Assembly: GCA_035527975.1 (NCBI GenBank)
Contig: DATKZM010000097.1
Span: forward strand, 1-15,498
DNA: 15,498 nucleotides
Source: DATKZM01 sp035527975
GTDB lineage: Bacteria; Pseudomonadota; Alphaproteobacteria; JAPULJ01
Direction: 5' to 3'
Below the pieces are notes generated by a model. That model saw only the letters and a list, made by a program, of their open reading frames with translations, made no database searches and was not told the DNA's origin. Made by a program: the position numbers and the translations under genes. Every line of letters begins with the position of its first letter. Positions within the stretch are counted from its first letter, which is position 1. Below are positions 1 through 6,713 of the stretch, piece by piece.

Positions 1-1
1 C

Positions 2-205
2 GATACCTACAAGGACCTGGTGAAGGCCGGCATCATCGATCCGACCAAGGTGGTGCGCACAGCGCTGCAGGATGCGGCTTCGGTCGCCGGTCTGCTCGTG
101 ACCACCGAGGCGATGGTCGCCGAAAAACCCAAGGACGACGCACCAGGGATGCCCGGCGGTATGCCCGGCGGCGGTATGGGCGATATGGGCGGCATGGGCT
201 TCTAG
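2..205 (+). CDS. groEL: Chaperonin GroEL, C-terminal end (partial)
   Basis: This is the last 67 codons of the 60-kDa chaperonin; the start lies left of the window. The visible part reads from DTYKDLVKAGIIDPTKVVR through TALQDAASVAGLLVTTEAMV, the highly conserved end of the equatorial domain, followed by a charged EKPKDD stretch and the glycine/methionine-rich tail (GGMPGGGMGDMGGMGF) that ends most bacterial GroEL proteins. The protein forms the 14-mer folding chamber that works with GroES in the cytoplasm. The gene is followed directly by an intrinsic terminator, so it is the last gene of its transcript and is functionally separate from the transport and catabolic genes to the right. Identification is essentially certain. 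Confidence 0.97.
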   Translation, partial: DTYKDLVKAGIIDPTKVVRTALQDAASVAGLLVTTEAMVAEKPKDDAPGMPGGMPGGGMGDMGGMGF

Positions 206-234
206 TCCAAACACCCACCCAGCAAAGGTTATTA

Positions 235-270
235 GGGCCGGTCCCCTCCAAGGGGCCGGCCCATTTTTTT
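235..270 (+). terminator. Rho-independent terminator of groEL
   Basis: The arms are GGGCCGG-T-CCCC (235-246) and GGGGCCGGCCC (252-262). They form an 11-bp GC-rich stem with a single bulged T at 242 and a TCCAA loop, followed by A and then seven T residues (264-270). It starts 30 nt after the groEL stop codon. This is a textbook intrinsic terminator on the plus strand. Confidence 0.93.
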
Positions 271-595
271 GTGATTTCGGCGGCTCTCGGGTTCGTAGCG
301 GATGGTCTTCCGCTCTTGGCCGACCGAATGAATAGCCGCGCTGTACTGCGTCCCCAGGCCCAATAAACAATATGACGCCTTGTTGGCTCTCCAAGGAGTG
401 CTTTGATGGAGTAATCGTCAATGGAAGGCTTAATGTCCTCGGGCCGCCCATTGTGCCGAAGCAGACATAGCTGTCGAATCGAACTCCAGGCTGGGTTAAG
501 TCGCCGATTGTTTGATATTCTCGGGGCCTCGATCCAACATCCGGGCTAGCGCGGTACCGCCGCAGCTATTTGCAGCCAGCAGGAAACACCCGACG
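271..595. other. Intergenic spacer, no convincing gene
   Basis: About 325 bases between the groEL terminator and the ligase gene. It is visibly less GC-rich than its flanks. Both minus-strand frames through roughly 290-480 stay open but have about even third-position use, unlike real genes here, and resemble no family I know. A small inverted repeat, AGCGGA/TCCGCT, sits at 297-314. No clear promoter was found; GATATT at 514-519 is at best a weak -10. The promoter of the ligase gene must lie in this stretch. Confidence 0.5.
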
Positions 596-1972
596 ATGAT
601 TGAGCGCGCCAGCAACCTGCCGCCCTCTTATGCCTGGCCGCGCCGGGACCTTGAGGACGCCCGCGAGCGGCATTTCGCGGCCACGATGGATCTGGTTTGC
701 GGTCGTCACCCGTTCTATCGGGAAGTGATGGCGCAGCACGATCTGGCCCGCGCGGATTTCGGGGCTGTCGCGGATCTGGCCAAATTGCCGGTTACCACGA
801 AGCAGGATCTGATGGCTCGCGCCGACGATTTCGTCCTCGAGCGCGACGGACTTGATGAGGATATACGAACGGTCTGGGACGTGATGTACACGACCGGGTC
901 GACAAGCGGGACGCCGACGCCGTTCGTGTCAACCAGCTACGACTTCTTCAATATCCTGATGCTCAACCGCAACATGATGCTGATCCGCGGGGTTGGCGAG
1001 AGCGACATTGTCGCCAACCTGTTCCCGCTGACGCGCCAGCCCCACGGCGCCTTCATCCGCGCCCTGCAGGCGCCCGCGGTGATGAACATTCCCGTCGTCG
1101 CGGCCCTGCCGGGAAACCCGTCGGCTGATTTCACGCTCGGCAACTCCACCGAAGAGACGGTGCGCATCGTCGAGCGCAGCCGGGCGACCGTGCTCTGGGG
1201 CGTTCCGTCCTTCATCCGCCGCCTGCTGCAGACGGCGCAGACCATGGGCGCCAACTTCTCCGCCGTGCACAGGGTCTTCGTCACTGGCGAGGCGCTATAC
1301 CCCGAGGCGCGGCGCGACCTGGTCGAACGGCTGGTCGACCTCGGCGCAACCGATCCGGTCATCAGCGGATCCTACGGCATGACGGAGATGCAGGGTGGGG
1401 CGGTCGAATGCCCTACCGGCACAGGCTTTCACAATCCCCTACCCGACCAGTTTCTGATCGAGATCGTCGACCCGGAGAGCCACCGCCCGGTCACCGACGG
1501 GACCGAGGGTCTCGTGCTGCTAACCCACTTGAACCGTCGCGGCACAGTGCTGCTGCGATACGCGGTCGGCGATATCAGCGCGCTGACACGTGAGACATGT
1601 CCTGGCTGCGGCGCGACCACGGAGCGCTTGACGCTTGCCCCCCGCCGCGCTGACGCACTGGTCAAGATCAAGGGTATGCTGGTCAACCCTGAACCCGTGC
1701 TCGCCCGCCTGTCCGGCGACATGGCGATCGCCGCGTTCCGATTGACCGTGGAGCATGCCGACCCGGCCGACCCGCTGTCGCGCGACGTCCTGCGTCTCCG
1801 CGTTGCGCCTGCCGACGACGGCGACGCTGCGTTGCCGGAACGCCTGTCCGGTCTGGTCAAGGCCGAAACCGGGATCACGCCCAAGGTCGAGGTGGTCGAG
1901 GTCGAGGCCTTCGATGCCGGCGCGCCCGGATGGAAGGCCAAGCCTTTTGCCGACCTGCGGCAGCAGCCCTAG
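596..1972 (+). CDS. Phenylacetate-CoA ligase-like (PaaK family) AMP-forming acid-CoA ligase
   Basis: A 458-residue member of the adenylate-forming superfamily, closest in architecture to PaaK: it activates a carboxylic acid with ATP to the acyl-AMP and then to the CoA thioester. Visible motifs are the phosphate-binding loop YTTGSTSGTP (98-107), the GSYGMTE motif (258-264), the RYAVGD hinge-side motif (321-326), a PaaK-like cysteine pair CPGC (335, 338), and a C-terminal GWKAKP (445-450) whose lysine fits the A10 catalytic lysine. All core motifs are present, so it should be active. I chose the ATG at 596, 11 nt after an AGGA, rather than the in-frame TTG at 512, whose 28 extra residues look non-conserved. 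It ends 15 nt from the convergent livF gene. The acid it activates is unknown; an aromatic acid is the family-based guess. Confidence 0.85.
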   Translation: MIERASNLPPSYAWPRRDLEDARERHFAATMDLVCGRHPFYREVMAQHDLARADFGAVADLAKLPVTTKQDLMARADDFVLERDGLDEDIRTVWDVMYTTGSTSGTPTPFVSTSYDFFNILMLNRNMMLIRGVGESDIVANLFPLTRQPHGAFIRALQAPAVMNIPVVAALPGNPSADFTLGNSTEETVRIVERSRATVLWGVPSFIRRLLQTAQTMGANFSAVHRVFVTGEALYPEARRDLVERLVDLGATDPVISGSYGMTEMQGGAVECPTGTGFHNPLPDQFLIEIVDPESHRPVTDGTEGLVLLTHLNRRGTVLLRYAVGDISALTRETCPGCGATTERLTLAPRRADALVKIKGMLVNPEPVLARLSGDMAIAAFRLTVEHADPADPLSRDVLRLRVAPADDGDAALPERLSGLVKAETGITPKVEVVEVEAFDAGAPGWKAKPFADLRQQP

Positions 1973-1987
1973 GCCCGCGCGATTTCC

Positions 1988-2722
1988 CTAGCGCCGGCCC
2001 CCGCGGCCCATATAGAGCCGCACCACCCGTTCGTCGCCGATCATCGCCTGCGCGGTATCCTCAAGCTTGATCTGGCCTAGTTCGAGCACGAAGCCACGAT
2101 CGGATGCCTCCAGCGCCCGGCGCACGTTCTGCTCGACCATCAGAAAACTCTTGCCCTTGTCGCGCAGCAGATGGACCGTTTCGAACACGGTCTCCACCAG
2201 CTTGGGCGCCAGGCCGATCGACGGTTCGTCCAGCATGATGACCGCCGGGTCCACCAACAGCGTCCTGGCGATCTCCAGAATGCGTTGCTCGCCGCCGGAT
2301 AACGTGCCGGCCAGCTGCTTGCGCCGTTCGGCAAGGAACGGAAACAGATCCTCGACCTCCGCCACCCGCGCGCGCATCAGCGCCTTGTCGCCCAGCACGT
2401 AGCCGCCCATCGCCAGGTTCTCGCGGATGGTCAGCTTCGGAAAGATCGAGTGGTTCTGCGGCACATAGGCGATGCCGACGGTCAGCATCCGGTGCGCCGG
2501 CAAACGGGAGATGTCGCGTCCCTGCAGGACCACCTGTCCTGCTTTGACCGGCAGGGTATTGAAGATGCCCTTCAGGATGGTCGATTTCCCCGCGCCGTTA
2601 TGGCCGATGACGGTGGCGATCTCCTGTACCCCGAGAGCAATATCGACCCCGTCGACGATCAACCGGCCGCCATAGCCGGCCTTGAGCCCGGACACTTCGA
2701 GGATTGGCGGTGCGGCAGTCAT
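1988..2722 (-). CDS. livF: Branched-chain amino acid-type ABC transporter ATP-binding protein LivF
   Basis: One of the two cytoplasmic ATPases that power the Liv-type importer encoded by this operon. It has 244 residues, the normal LivF length. Seen in order: Walker A GHNGAGKST (40-48), Q-loop VPQN (Q89), ABC signature LSGGEQ (141-146), Walker B VIMLDEPS with D165/E166, and the switch region MVEQN, where LivF proteins carry Gln instead of the usual His. It is the last gene of the operon, starting 4 nt after the livG stop, and converges with the ligase gene. As no terminator hairpin is evident in the 15-nt gap, read-through antisense to the ligase is possible. The substrate class is set by the binding protein, so branched-chain amino acids are only the family label. 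Confidence 0.93.
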   Translation of the reverse strand: MTAAPPILEVSGLKAGYGGRLIVDGVDIALGVQEIATVIGHNGAGKSTILKGIFNTLPVKAGQVVLQGRDISRLPAHRMLTVGIAYVPQNHSIFPKLTIRENLAMGGYVLGDKALMRARVAEVEDLFPFLAERRKQLAGTLSGGEQRILEIARTLLVDPAVIMLDEPSIGLAPKLVETVFETVHLLRDKGKSFLMVEQNVRRALEASDRGFVLELGQIKLEDTAQAMIGDERVVRLYMGRGGRR

Positions 2723-2726
2723 CGCC

Positions 2727-3476
2727 CTAGCCGAGATAGGCGTCGATCACGCGTTGGCTCGACTGCACCGTGTCCGGCGCGCCCTCTTCGAGCACCGCAC
2801 CCTGGTGCATCACGACGATATGGTCGGAGACATCCATGATGAATTCCATGTTGTGTTCGACCAGGATCAAAAGAGCGTCCTGTTCCTCGCGCATCCGCAG
2901 GATGAAGGTGCGCAAGGTGTCGAGCAGCGCCGGGTTGACCCCCGACGCCGGCTCGTCGAACAACAACAGCCGCGGTTGACGCATATAGATTGTGGCTAGT
3001 TCCAACAGGCGCTTCTGACCAAACGACAGAGCATCCGCCGGGTGGTCCTCGTACTGGCTCAAGCGCACCAGATCGAGCAAACGGCGGGCCTCGTCGACCC
3101 CGGCGCGCAAATGCGCCGTGCTGCGCCAGAAGGCCTGGCCGATCGCAGCCGCCAGTGGTTTTTTCTGGACCGCGAACAGCATGTTCTCAAGACAGGTCTT
3201 CTCCGGGAAGACCCGGCATTCCTGGAATGTGCGCACCACGCCGAGCGCGTGCAGTCGGTGTGCCGACCAGCCGGTGATGTCGCGATCATCGAAAGTGATC
3301 GTCCCGTGTTCGGGCGCCTGCAGGCCGGTAATGATATCGAACAAGGTGGTCTTGCCCGCACCGTTCGGCCCGATCAGGCCGTAGGTGCCGGTTGTCGTGA
3401 TTGACAGATCGACGCCGTTCAGTGCGCGGATGCCGCCGAACGCCTTATGCACCCCGGCGATCTCAAACAGCGGCAT
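2727..3476 (-). CDS. livG: Branched-chain amino acid-type ABC transporter ATP-binding protein LivG
   Basis: The second ATPase of the importer, 249 residues. It shows Walker A GPNGAGKTT (36-44), Q-loop TFQ (Q85), the signature LSFGQ (150-154) typical of LivG, Walker B LLLFDEPASG with D174/E175 and the LivG-specific NP after it, and the switch His in LVEHN (H208). It pairs with LivF to form the nucleotide-binding heterodimer under the LivHM permease. Its ATG lies inside the end of livM, overlapping by 14 nt, with a good AAAGGTGG ribosome site embedded in livM, so translation is probably coupled. Identification is secure; the substrate is not. Confidence 0.94.
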   Translation of the reverse strand: MPLFEIAGVHKAFGGIRALNGVDLSITTTGTYGLIGPNGAGKTTLFDIITGLQAPEHGTITFDDRDITGWSAHRLHALGVVRTFQECRVFPEKTCLENMLFAVQKKPLAAAIGQAFWRSTAHLRAGVDEARRLLDLVRLSQYEDHPADALSFGQKRLLELATIYMRQPRLLLFDEPASGVNPALLDTLRTFILRMREEQDALLILVEHNMEFIMDVSDHIVVMHQGAVLEEGAPDTVQSSQRVIDAYLG

Positions 3477-4455
3477 TGCGCCACCTTTGCAACCGCGTGC
3501 GCAGCATTACAGGCATGCCCGCCAGCCCCTTCGGGGCGAACAGGGTGATGATCAGCAGCACCGCCCCGAAGATGACCAGGCGAAGCTCTTTGGCGATGCG
3601 CAGATATTCCGGCAGCCCGACGAAAATGATTGCGCCCAAGAGCGGCCCTGCCAGGAACCCCGCGCCGCCGACGACGACGATCAGGACGATGTTGATGCTC
3701 TCCAGAAGTTCGAACGACAAGGGCGCAGCGACCCGCAGGAAGCTGACCTTGAGCACGCCGCCAAGCCCCGCGACGCCCGAGCCGATGGCGAAGACCGCGA
3801 CCTTGTACGCCATCGTGTTGACGCCCTTGAACGAGGCCAGGGTTTCGTCCTGCTTGATCGCCTCCAGCGACCGCCCGAAATCCGATCGGACCAAAGCCCA
3901 TTGCAGAACGAAAACTGCGACGGTGAAGGCGAGCGACAGGTAATAAAAATTCTCCAGCGTTAGAAAATTGATCCCGTCGGGCCCGCCGAACGGCAGCGGG
4001 TCGGGCCGCGGCACGCCGGGGAAACCTTCGGCGCCGCGCGTGACCTCGTCCCAATTGTTCATGACCAGAAAAAGGATCATGCCAAATGCGAGCGTGACGA
4101 TGATGAAGTGGTGGCTGCGCAGGCGCAGGGCCGGGATACCGATCAGCGCTCCGGCTACCCCCGCGGAGACCACCGCTACCGGCATGGCGAACCAGAACGA
4201 CCAGCCGGCATCGACCATCAGGATCGCTGCGACATAGGCGCCGATCCCGGCAAAGGCCATGTGGCCCAGCGAGACCAGACCGGTGTAGCCCAGCATCAGG
4301 TTGAGCCCGACCGCGGGGATCGCGTAGATGCAGATCAAAATCGAGATATGCAGCAGATAGGGCTGGTCCACCAGGACCGTCGGGATCAGGAACAGCAGCC
4401 CGCCAAGCACAAGGGTTCCGGCCAGTCCCCGGCGATCCTGGTACATCCGGTTCAT
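3463..4455 (-). CDS. livM: Branched-chain amino acid-type ABC transporter permease LivM
   Basis: A 330-residue inner-membrane permease of the importer, highly hydrophobic with many predicted membrane segments. The N-terminal half carries the LivM hallmark GLNLMLGYTGLVSLGHMAF. The cytoplasmic coupling loop that docks on the ATPases reads FGRSLEAIKQDE followed by GVNTMAYKVAVF. It forms a heterodimer with LivH to make the translocation path. The start codon is one base after the livH stop, with a GAGG about 7 nt upstream, so the two permeases are translationally coupled. Length and motifs are ordinary for the family. Confidence 0.93.
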   Translation of the reverse strand: MNRMYQDRRGLAGTLVLGGLLFLIPTVLVDQPYLLHISILICIYAIPAVGLNLMLGYTGLVSLGHMAFAGIGAYVAAILMVDAGWSFWFAMPVAVVSAGVAGALIGIPALRLRSHHFIIVTLAFGMILFLVMNNWDEVTRGAEGFPGVPRPDPLPFGGPDGINFLTLENFYYLSLAFTVAVFVLQWALVRSDFGRSLEAIKQDETLASFKGVNTMAYKVAVFAIGSGVAGLGGVLKVSFLRVAAPLSFELLESINIVLIVVVGGAGFLAGPLLGAIIFVGLPEYLRIAKELRLVIFGAVLLIITLFAPKGLAGMPVMLRTRLQRWRNAAV

Positions 4456-4456
4456 G

Positions 4457-5332
4457 CTACGCCTCGCCCCGCACGCGAACGCCGAACAAGCCCTGCGGCC
4501 GGAACAGGAGGATGAGGATGATCACGACGAAGGTCACAGCATCGCGGTAGTCGGTGGCGATCACCAGGGTGGACAGCGCTTCGGTGATGCCAATCAGCAA
4601 GCCGCCGATCACCGCGCCAGGGATACTGCCCATGCCGCCCAGAAGGATGCCGGCCAGGGCTTTCACCAGGGGCAGATCGCCCATCTGGGGAAAGACCAGA
4701 AACAACGGTCCGATCAGCGCGCCGCCCAATGCTGCGAGGGCAGATCCGATGGCGAAGCTGACCCAATACATGCGCTGGGTGTTGATACCAACCACCAGCG
4801 CCGCTTCGTTGTTCTGGCTGGTCGCGCGCAGCGCCGTGCCGAATTTGGTGTATTTCAGGAACACGAACAACACGCCCATGCAGGCGAAAGTCACGACGAT
4901 CACCAGAATGTGCTGGAGGCTAAAACGCACCGCGCCGATCGGTATCAGTATTTCGGCCGTGCTCAGCTTGAACTGGATGCCCGACGGCCCCCAGATCGCG
5001 ATTACCGAGTTTTGGATCAACAGGACCAGCGCCAGCGATGCGATCACCTGGTTGCGCAGATTGCCGCGCAGCGGCTTGAAGATCAGGCGCTCGAGCACCG
5101 CGCCAAACACGACAAGGCTCAACATCGACAGCAGCACCGCCGATCCATAGTCACCGGTCACATGCGCGAAGAAGCTGTACGCCAAGTATCCGCCGAGCAT
5201 GAACATCATGCCATGGGCGAAGTTGAGGACGTGCATGACGCCGTAGATCAAGACCAAGCCGAGCCCAACCAGCACATAGATGCTACCCATCATCGTGCCG
5301 TTGATGATCTGCTCGAGGACCGCGTCAAACAT
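4457..5332 (-). CDS. livH: Branched-chain amino acid-type ABC transporter permease LivH
   Basis: A 291-residue inner-membrane permease, partner of LivM. Visible hallmarks are the N-terminal GSIYVLVGLGLVLIYGV and LNFAHGMMFMLGGY, and the coupling loop KFGTALRATSQNNEAA with VGINTQRMYWVSFAIG. A GTG at 5335 immediately precedes the ATG at 5332; the ATG is chosen, but neither has a strong ribosome site, which suits moderate expression of a membrane subunit. An 83-bp gap containing a strong hairpin separates it from the binding-protein gene upstream, so its transcription is probably a reduced read-through from that gene. Confidence 0.93.
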   Translation of the reverse strand: MFDAVLEQIINGTMMGSIYVLVGLGLVLIYGVMHVLNFAHGMMFMLGGYLAYSFFAHVTGDYGSAVLLSMLSLVVFGAVLERLIFKPLRGNLRNQVIASLALVLLIQNSVIAIWGPSGIQFKLSTAEILIPIGAVRFSLQHILVIVVTFACMGVLFVFLKYTKFGTALRATSQNNEAALVVGINTQRMYWVSFAIGSALAALGGALIGPLFLVFPQMGDLPLVKALAGILLGGMGSIPGAVIGGLLIGITEALSTLVIATDYRDAVTFVVIILILLFRPQGLFGVRVRGEA

Positions 5333-5364
5333 CACCGCTCAGCCAATGATCCGCACCAGCGTGA

Positions 5365-5398
5365 CAGGAAGAAAGGGCCCGCCGATCCCGGCGGGCCC
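5365..5398 (-). terminator. Hairpin between binding-protein gene and livH (attenuating terminator)
   Basis: A perfect 10-bp inverted repeat, GGGCCCGCCG (5375-5384) and CGGCGGGCCC (5389-5398), encloses a 4-nt loop. On the minus strand it is followed by TTTCTTCCTG, a pyrimidine-rich but interrupted U tract. It lies about 18 nt after the stop of the binding-protein gene. It most likely stops part of the transcripts or stabilises the upstream mRNA, so that binding protein exceeds membrane subunits. Confidence 0.7.
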
Positions 5399-5415
5399 AG
5401 CCTGGAAGCGGCCGA

Positions 5416-6585
5416 TCAACCGCTCCCGCAACCCGCCGTGGCGGCGGCGGGAGCCAGGATCTTGCGGGTCCCATTGGCGCACCATTCGGTGATGTAGACC
5501 GGCGGGCTCGCCTGACCTTTGGCGTCAAACTTGATCCTCCCCATCACGCCGGTGTAGTCGATCTTGGCAAGGGCGTCGCGGATCTTGGTCCGGTCGGAAA
5601 CGGTCCCCGCTTTCTGCATCGCGGCCAGCGCGATCATCAGCCCGTCATAGGACTGGGCCGCGAAACCATGGGCTTCCTCGCCGTACTTTTTCTCGTAACG
5701 GCTTGAGAAGTTCTTGATGCGCGGCACATCGGCCTTGGGCGGGAAGGCACTGTACTGAACCATGCCGGCGATGGTTTTCTTGTCGAGGCGCTTCAGGAAC
5801 CGGTTGGAGCCCATCGCCAGGGTGCCGATGAGCTGGATCTTCAGTCCCGATGCGCGGATCTGCTTGATCGCCAGCGATCCGGGCTCCTCGTCCATCAACA
5901 ACACAACGGCCTTTGCATCCTTGGCGCGGATGTTCGAGATGTGGCTCGAGAAATTGACCTCGCCGACATTGAAGTACCCGGTGTAGGCGTTCTTGATGGA
6001 CTTCGGCAGTTGTGCGCCCAGCGTCCGGACCCCGCCGCGGCCCGCGTCATTGTTCCACGCGATATAGGCAATCGGCGACCAGCCTTTCGCGGCCATAAAG
6101 GCGGAAAGCCCTTTGTTCAATAGTGCGGCGTGGGAATTGACGCGAAACAGGTAAGGGTTGCCGCCGCGGGTCAGGCTTGGCCCCGTCGGTACCGTCAGGA
6201 TCAGCGGCACTTTGAAGTCTTTGGCAATTGGCGCTTCGGCTGCTGCCACCGAACTGCACAGCTCACCCAAGACAACCGGCACGCGGTCAACCGAGGCAAG
6301 CCGCTGCATCGCCGAGGCACCGGCGGCGGCGTTGCAATGGGTGTCGTATATCTTGAGCTCGACCTTGTAGGTCTTGCCGCCGATCGCCACGCCGCCATTG
6401 GAATTCACTTCCTCGGCGGCCAGCTTGAAGCCGTTCAGTTGGAACTTGCCAGGCGCGGCCAATGGCCCGGTCGTCGCCGACACGATGCCGATGGTCAGCG
6501 TTTCGGCCGCGGCTGGCGTCGAAACACCCAGCGCGAGTGCCACGGCACCGGCAATCAGCCCGAAGATCTTGTTCTGTGTTCTCAT
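5416..6585 (-). CDS. Periplasmic substrate-binding protein of the Liv-type ABC transporter
   Basis: A 389-residue type-I periplasmic binding protein (LivJ/LivK-like). The start at 6585 was chosen because it gives a proper signal peptide and has AGGGGGG six nt upstream; a longer frame reaches 6624 but adds 13 polar residues. The signal peptide is MRTQNK, a hydrophobic core to about residue 22, and a PAAA cleavage site after residue 27. The mature protein opens with ETLTIGIVSATTGPLA, the usual first strand and ligand loop, and later shows LGELCSSVAAAEAPI and the AAQSYDGLMIALAAMQKAG region typical of the family. It captures the ligand in the periplasm and delivers it to LivHM. It is first in its operon and divergent from the ThDP enzyme gene. 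Relatives bind branched-chain amino acids, amides, urea or aromatic acids, so the ligand here is open. Confidence 0.9.
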   Translation of the reverse strand: MRTQNKIFGLIAGAVALALGVSTPAAAETLTIGIVSATTGPLAAPGKFQLNGFKLAAEEVNSNGGVAIGGKTYKVELKIYDTHCNAAAGASAMQRLASVDRVPVVLGELCSSVAAAEAPIAKDFKVPLILTVPTGPSLTRGGNPYLFRVNSHAALLNKGLSAFMAAKGWSPIAYIAWNNDAGRGGVRTLGAQLPKSIKNAYTGYFNVGEVNFSSHISNIRAKDAKAVVLLMDEEPGSLAIKQIRASGLKIQLIGTLAMGSNRFLKRLDKKTIAGMVQYSAFPPKADVPRIKNFSSRYEKKYGEEAHGFAAQSYDGLMIALAAMQKAGTVSDRTKIRDALAKIDYTGVMGRIKFDAKGQASPPVYITEWCANGTRKILAPAAATAGCGSG

Positions 6586-6635
6586 ATCTTGCCCCCCTGT
6601 CCTGGAACGGTTCGACTTTCCCATCCGTGCGGGTT

Positions 6636-6653
6636 ATCGAGCGGGCGCTCGAT
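6636..6653. promoter_or_regulatory. Palindrome in the divergent promoter region, candidate operator
   Basis: ATCGAGCG-GG-CGCTCGAT is a perfect inverted repeat with 8-bp arms and a 2-bp centre. It sits in the 128-bp gap between the divergent ABC operon and ThDP enzyme gene, 51 nt from the ABC-operon start codon and 61 nt from the ThDP-enzyme start codon. A second short palindrome, GATAG-A-CTATC, follows at 6664-6674. The position suits a dimeric repressor controlling both directions. No regulator gene is in the window, so the assignment rests on symmetry and position only. Confidence 0.45.
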
Positions 6654-6713
6654 CCTGCCCGAAGATAGACTATCGCATACAAACGCCGCCCGAAATCAAC
6701 GAGGTCACCACGC

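Noticed and set aside
290..480. Possible minus-strand gene fragment in the groEL-ligase spacer
   Set aside because: Two frames are open equally, with no start with a ribosome site, no third-position GC bias and no recognisable motif.
512..595. TTG start adding 28 residues to the CoA ligase
   Set aside because: The extension has no conserved character; the ATG at 596 has an AGGA upstream and fits PaaK-like lengths better.
4454..5497. A 347-codon open frame on the plus strand
   Set aside because: It is antisense to livH and its 5' flank; the His/Gln/Asp-rich product is typical of the reverse strand of a hydrophobic membrane-protein gene.
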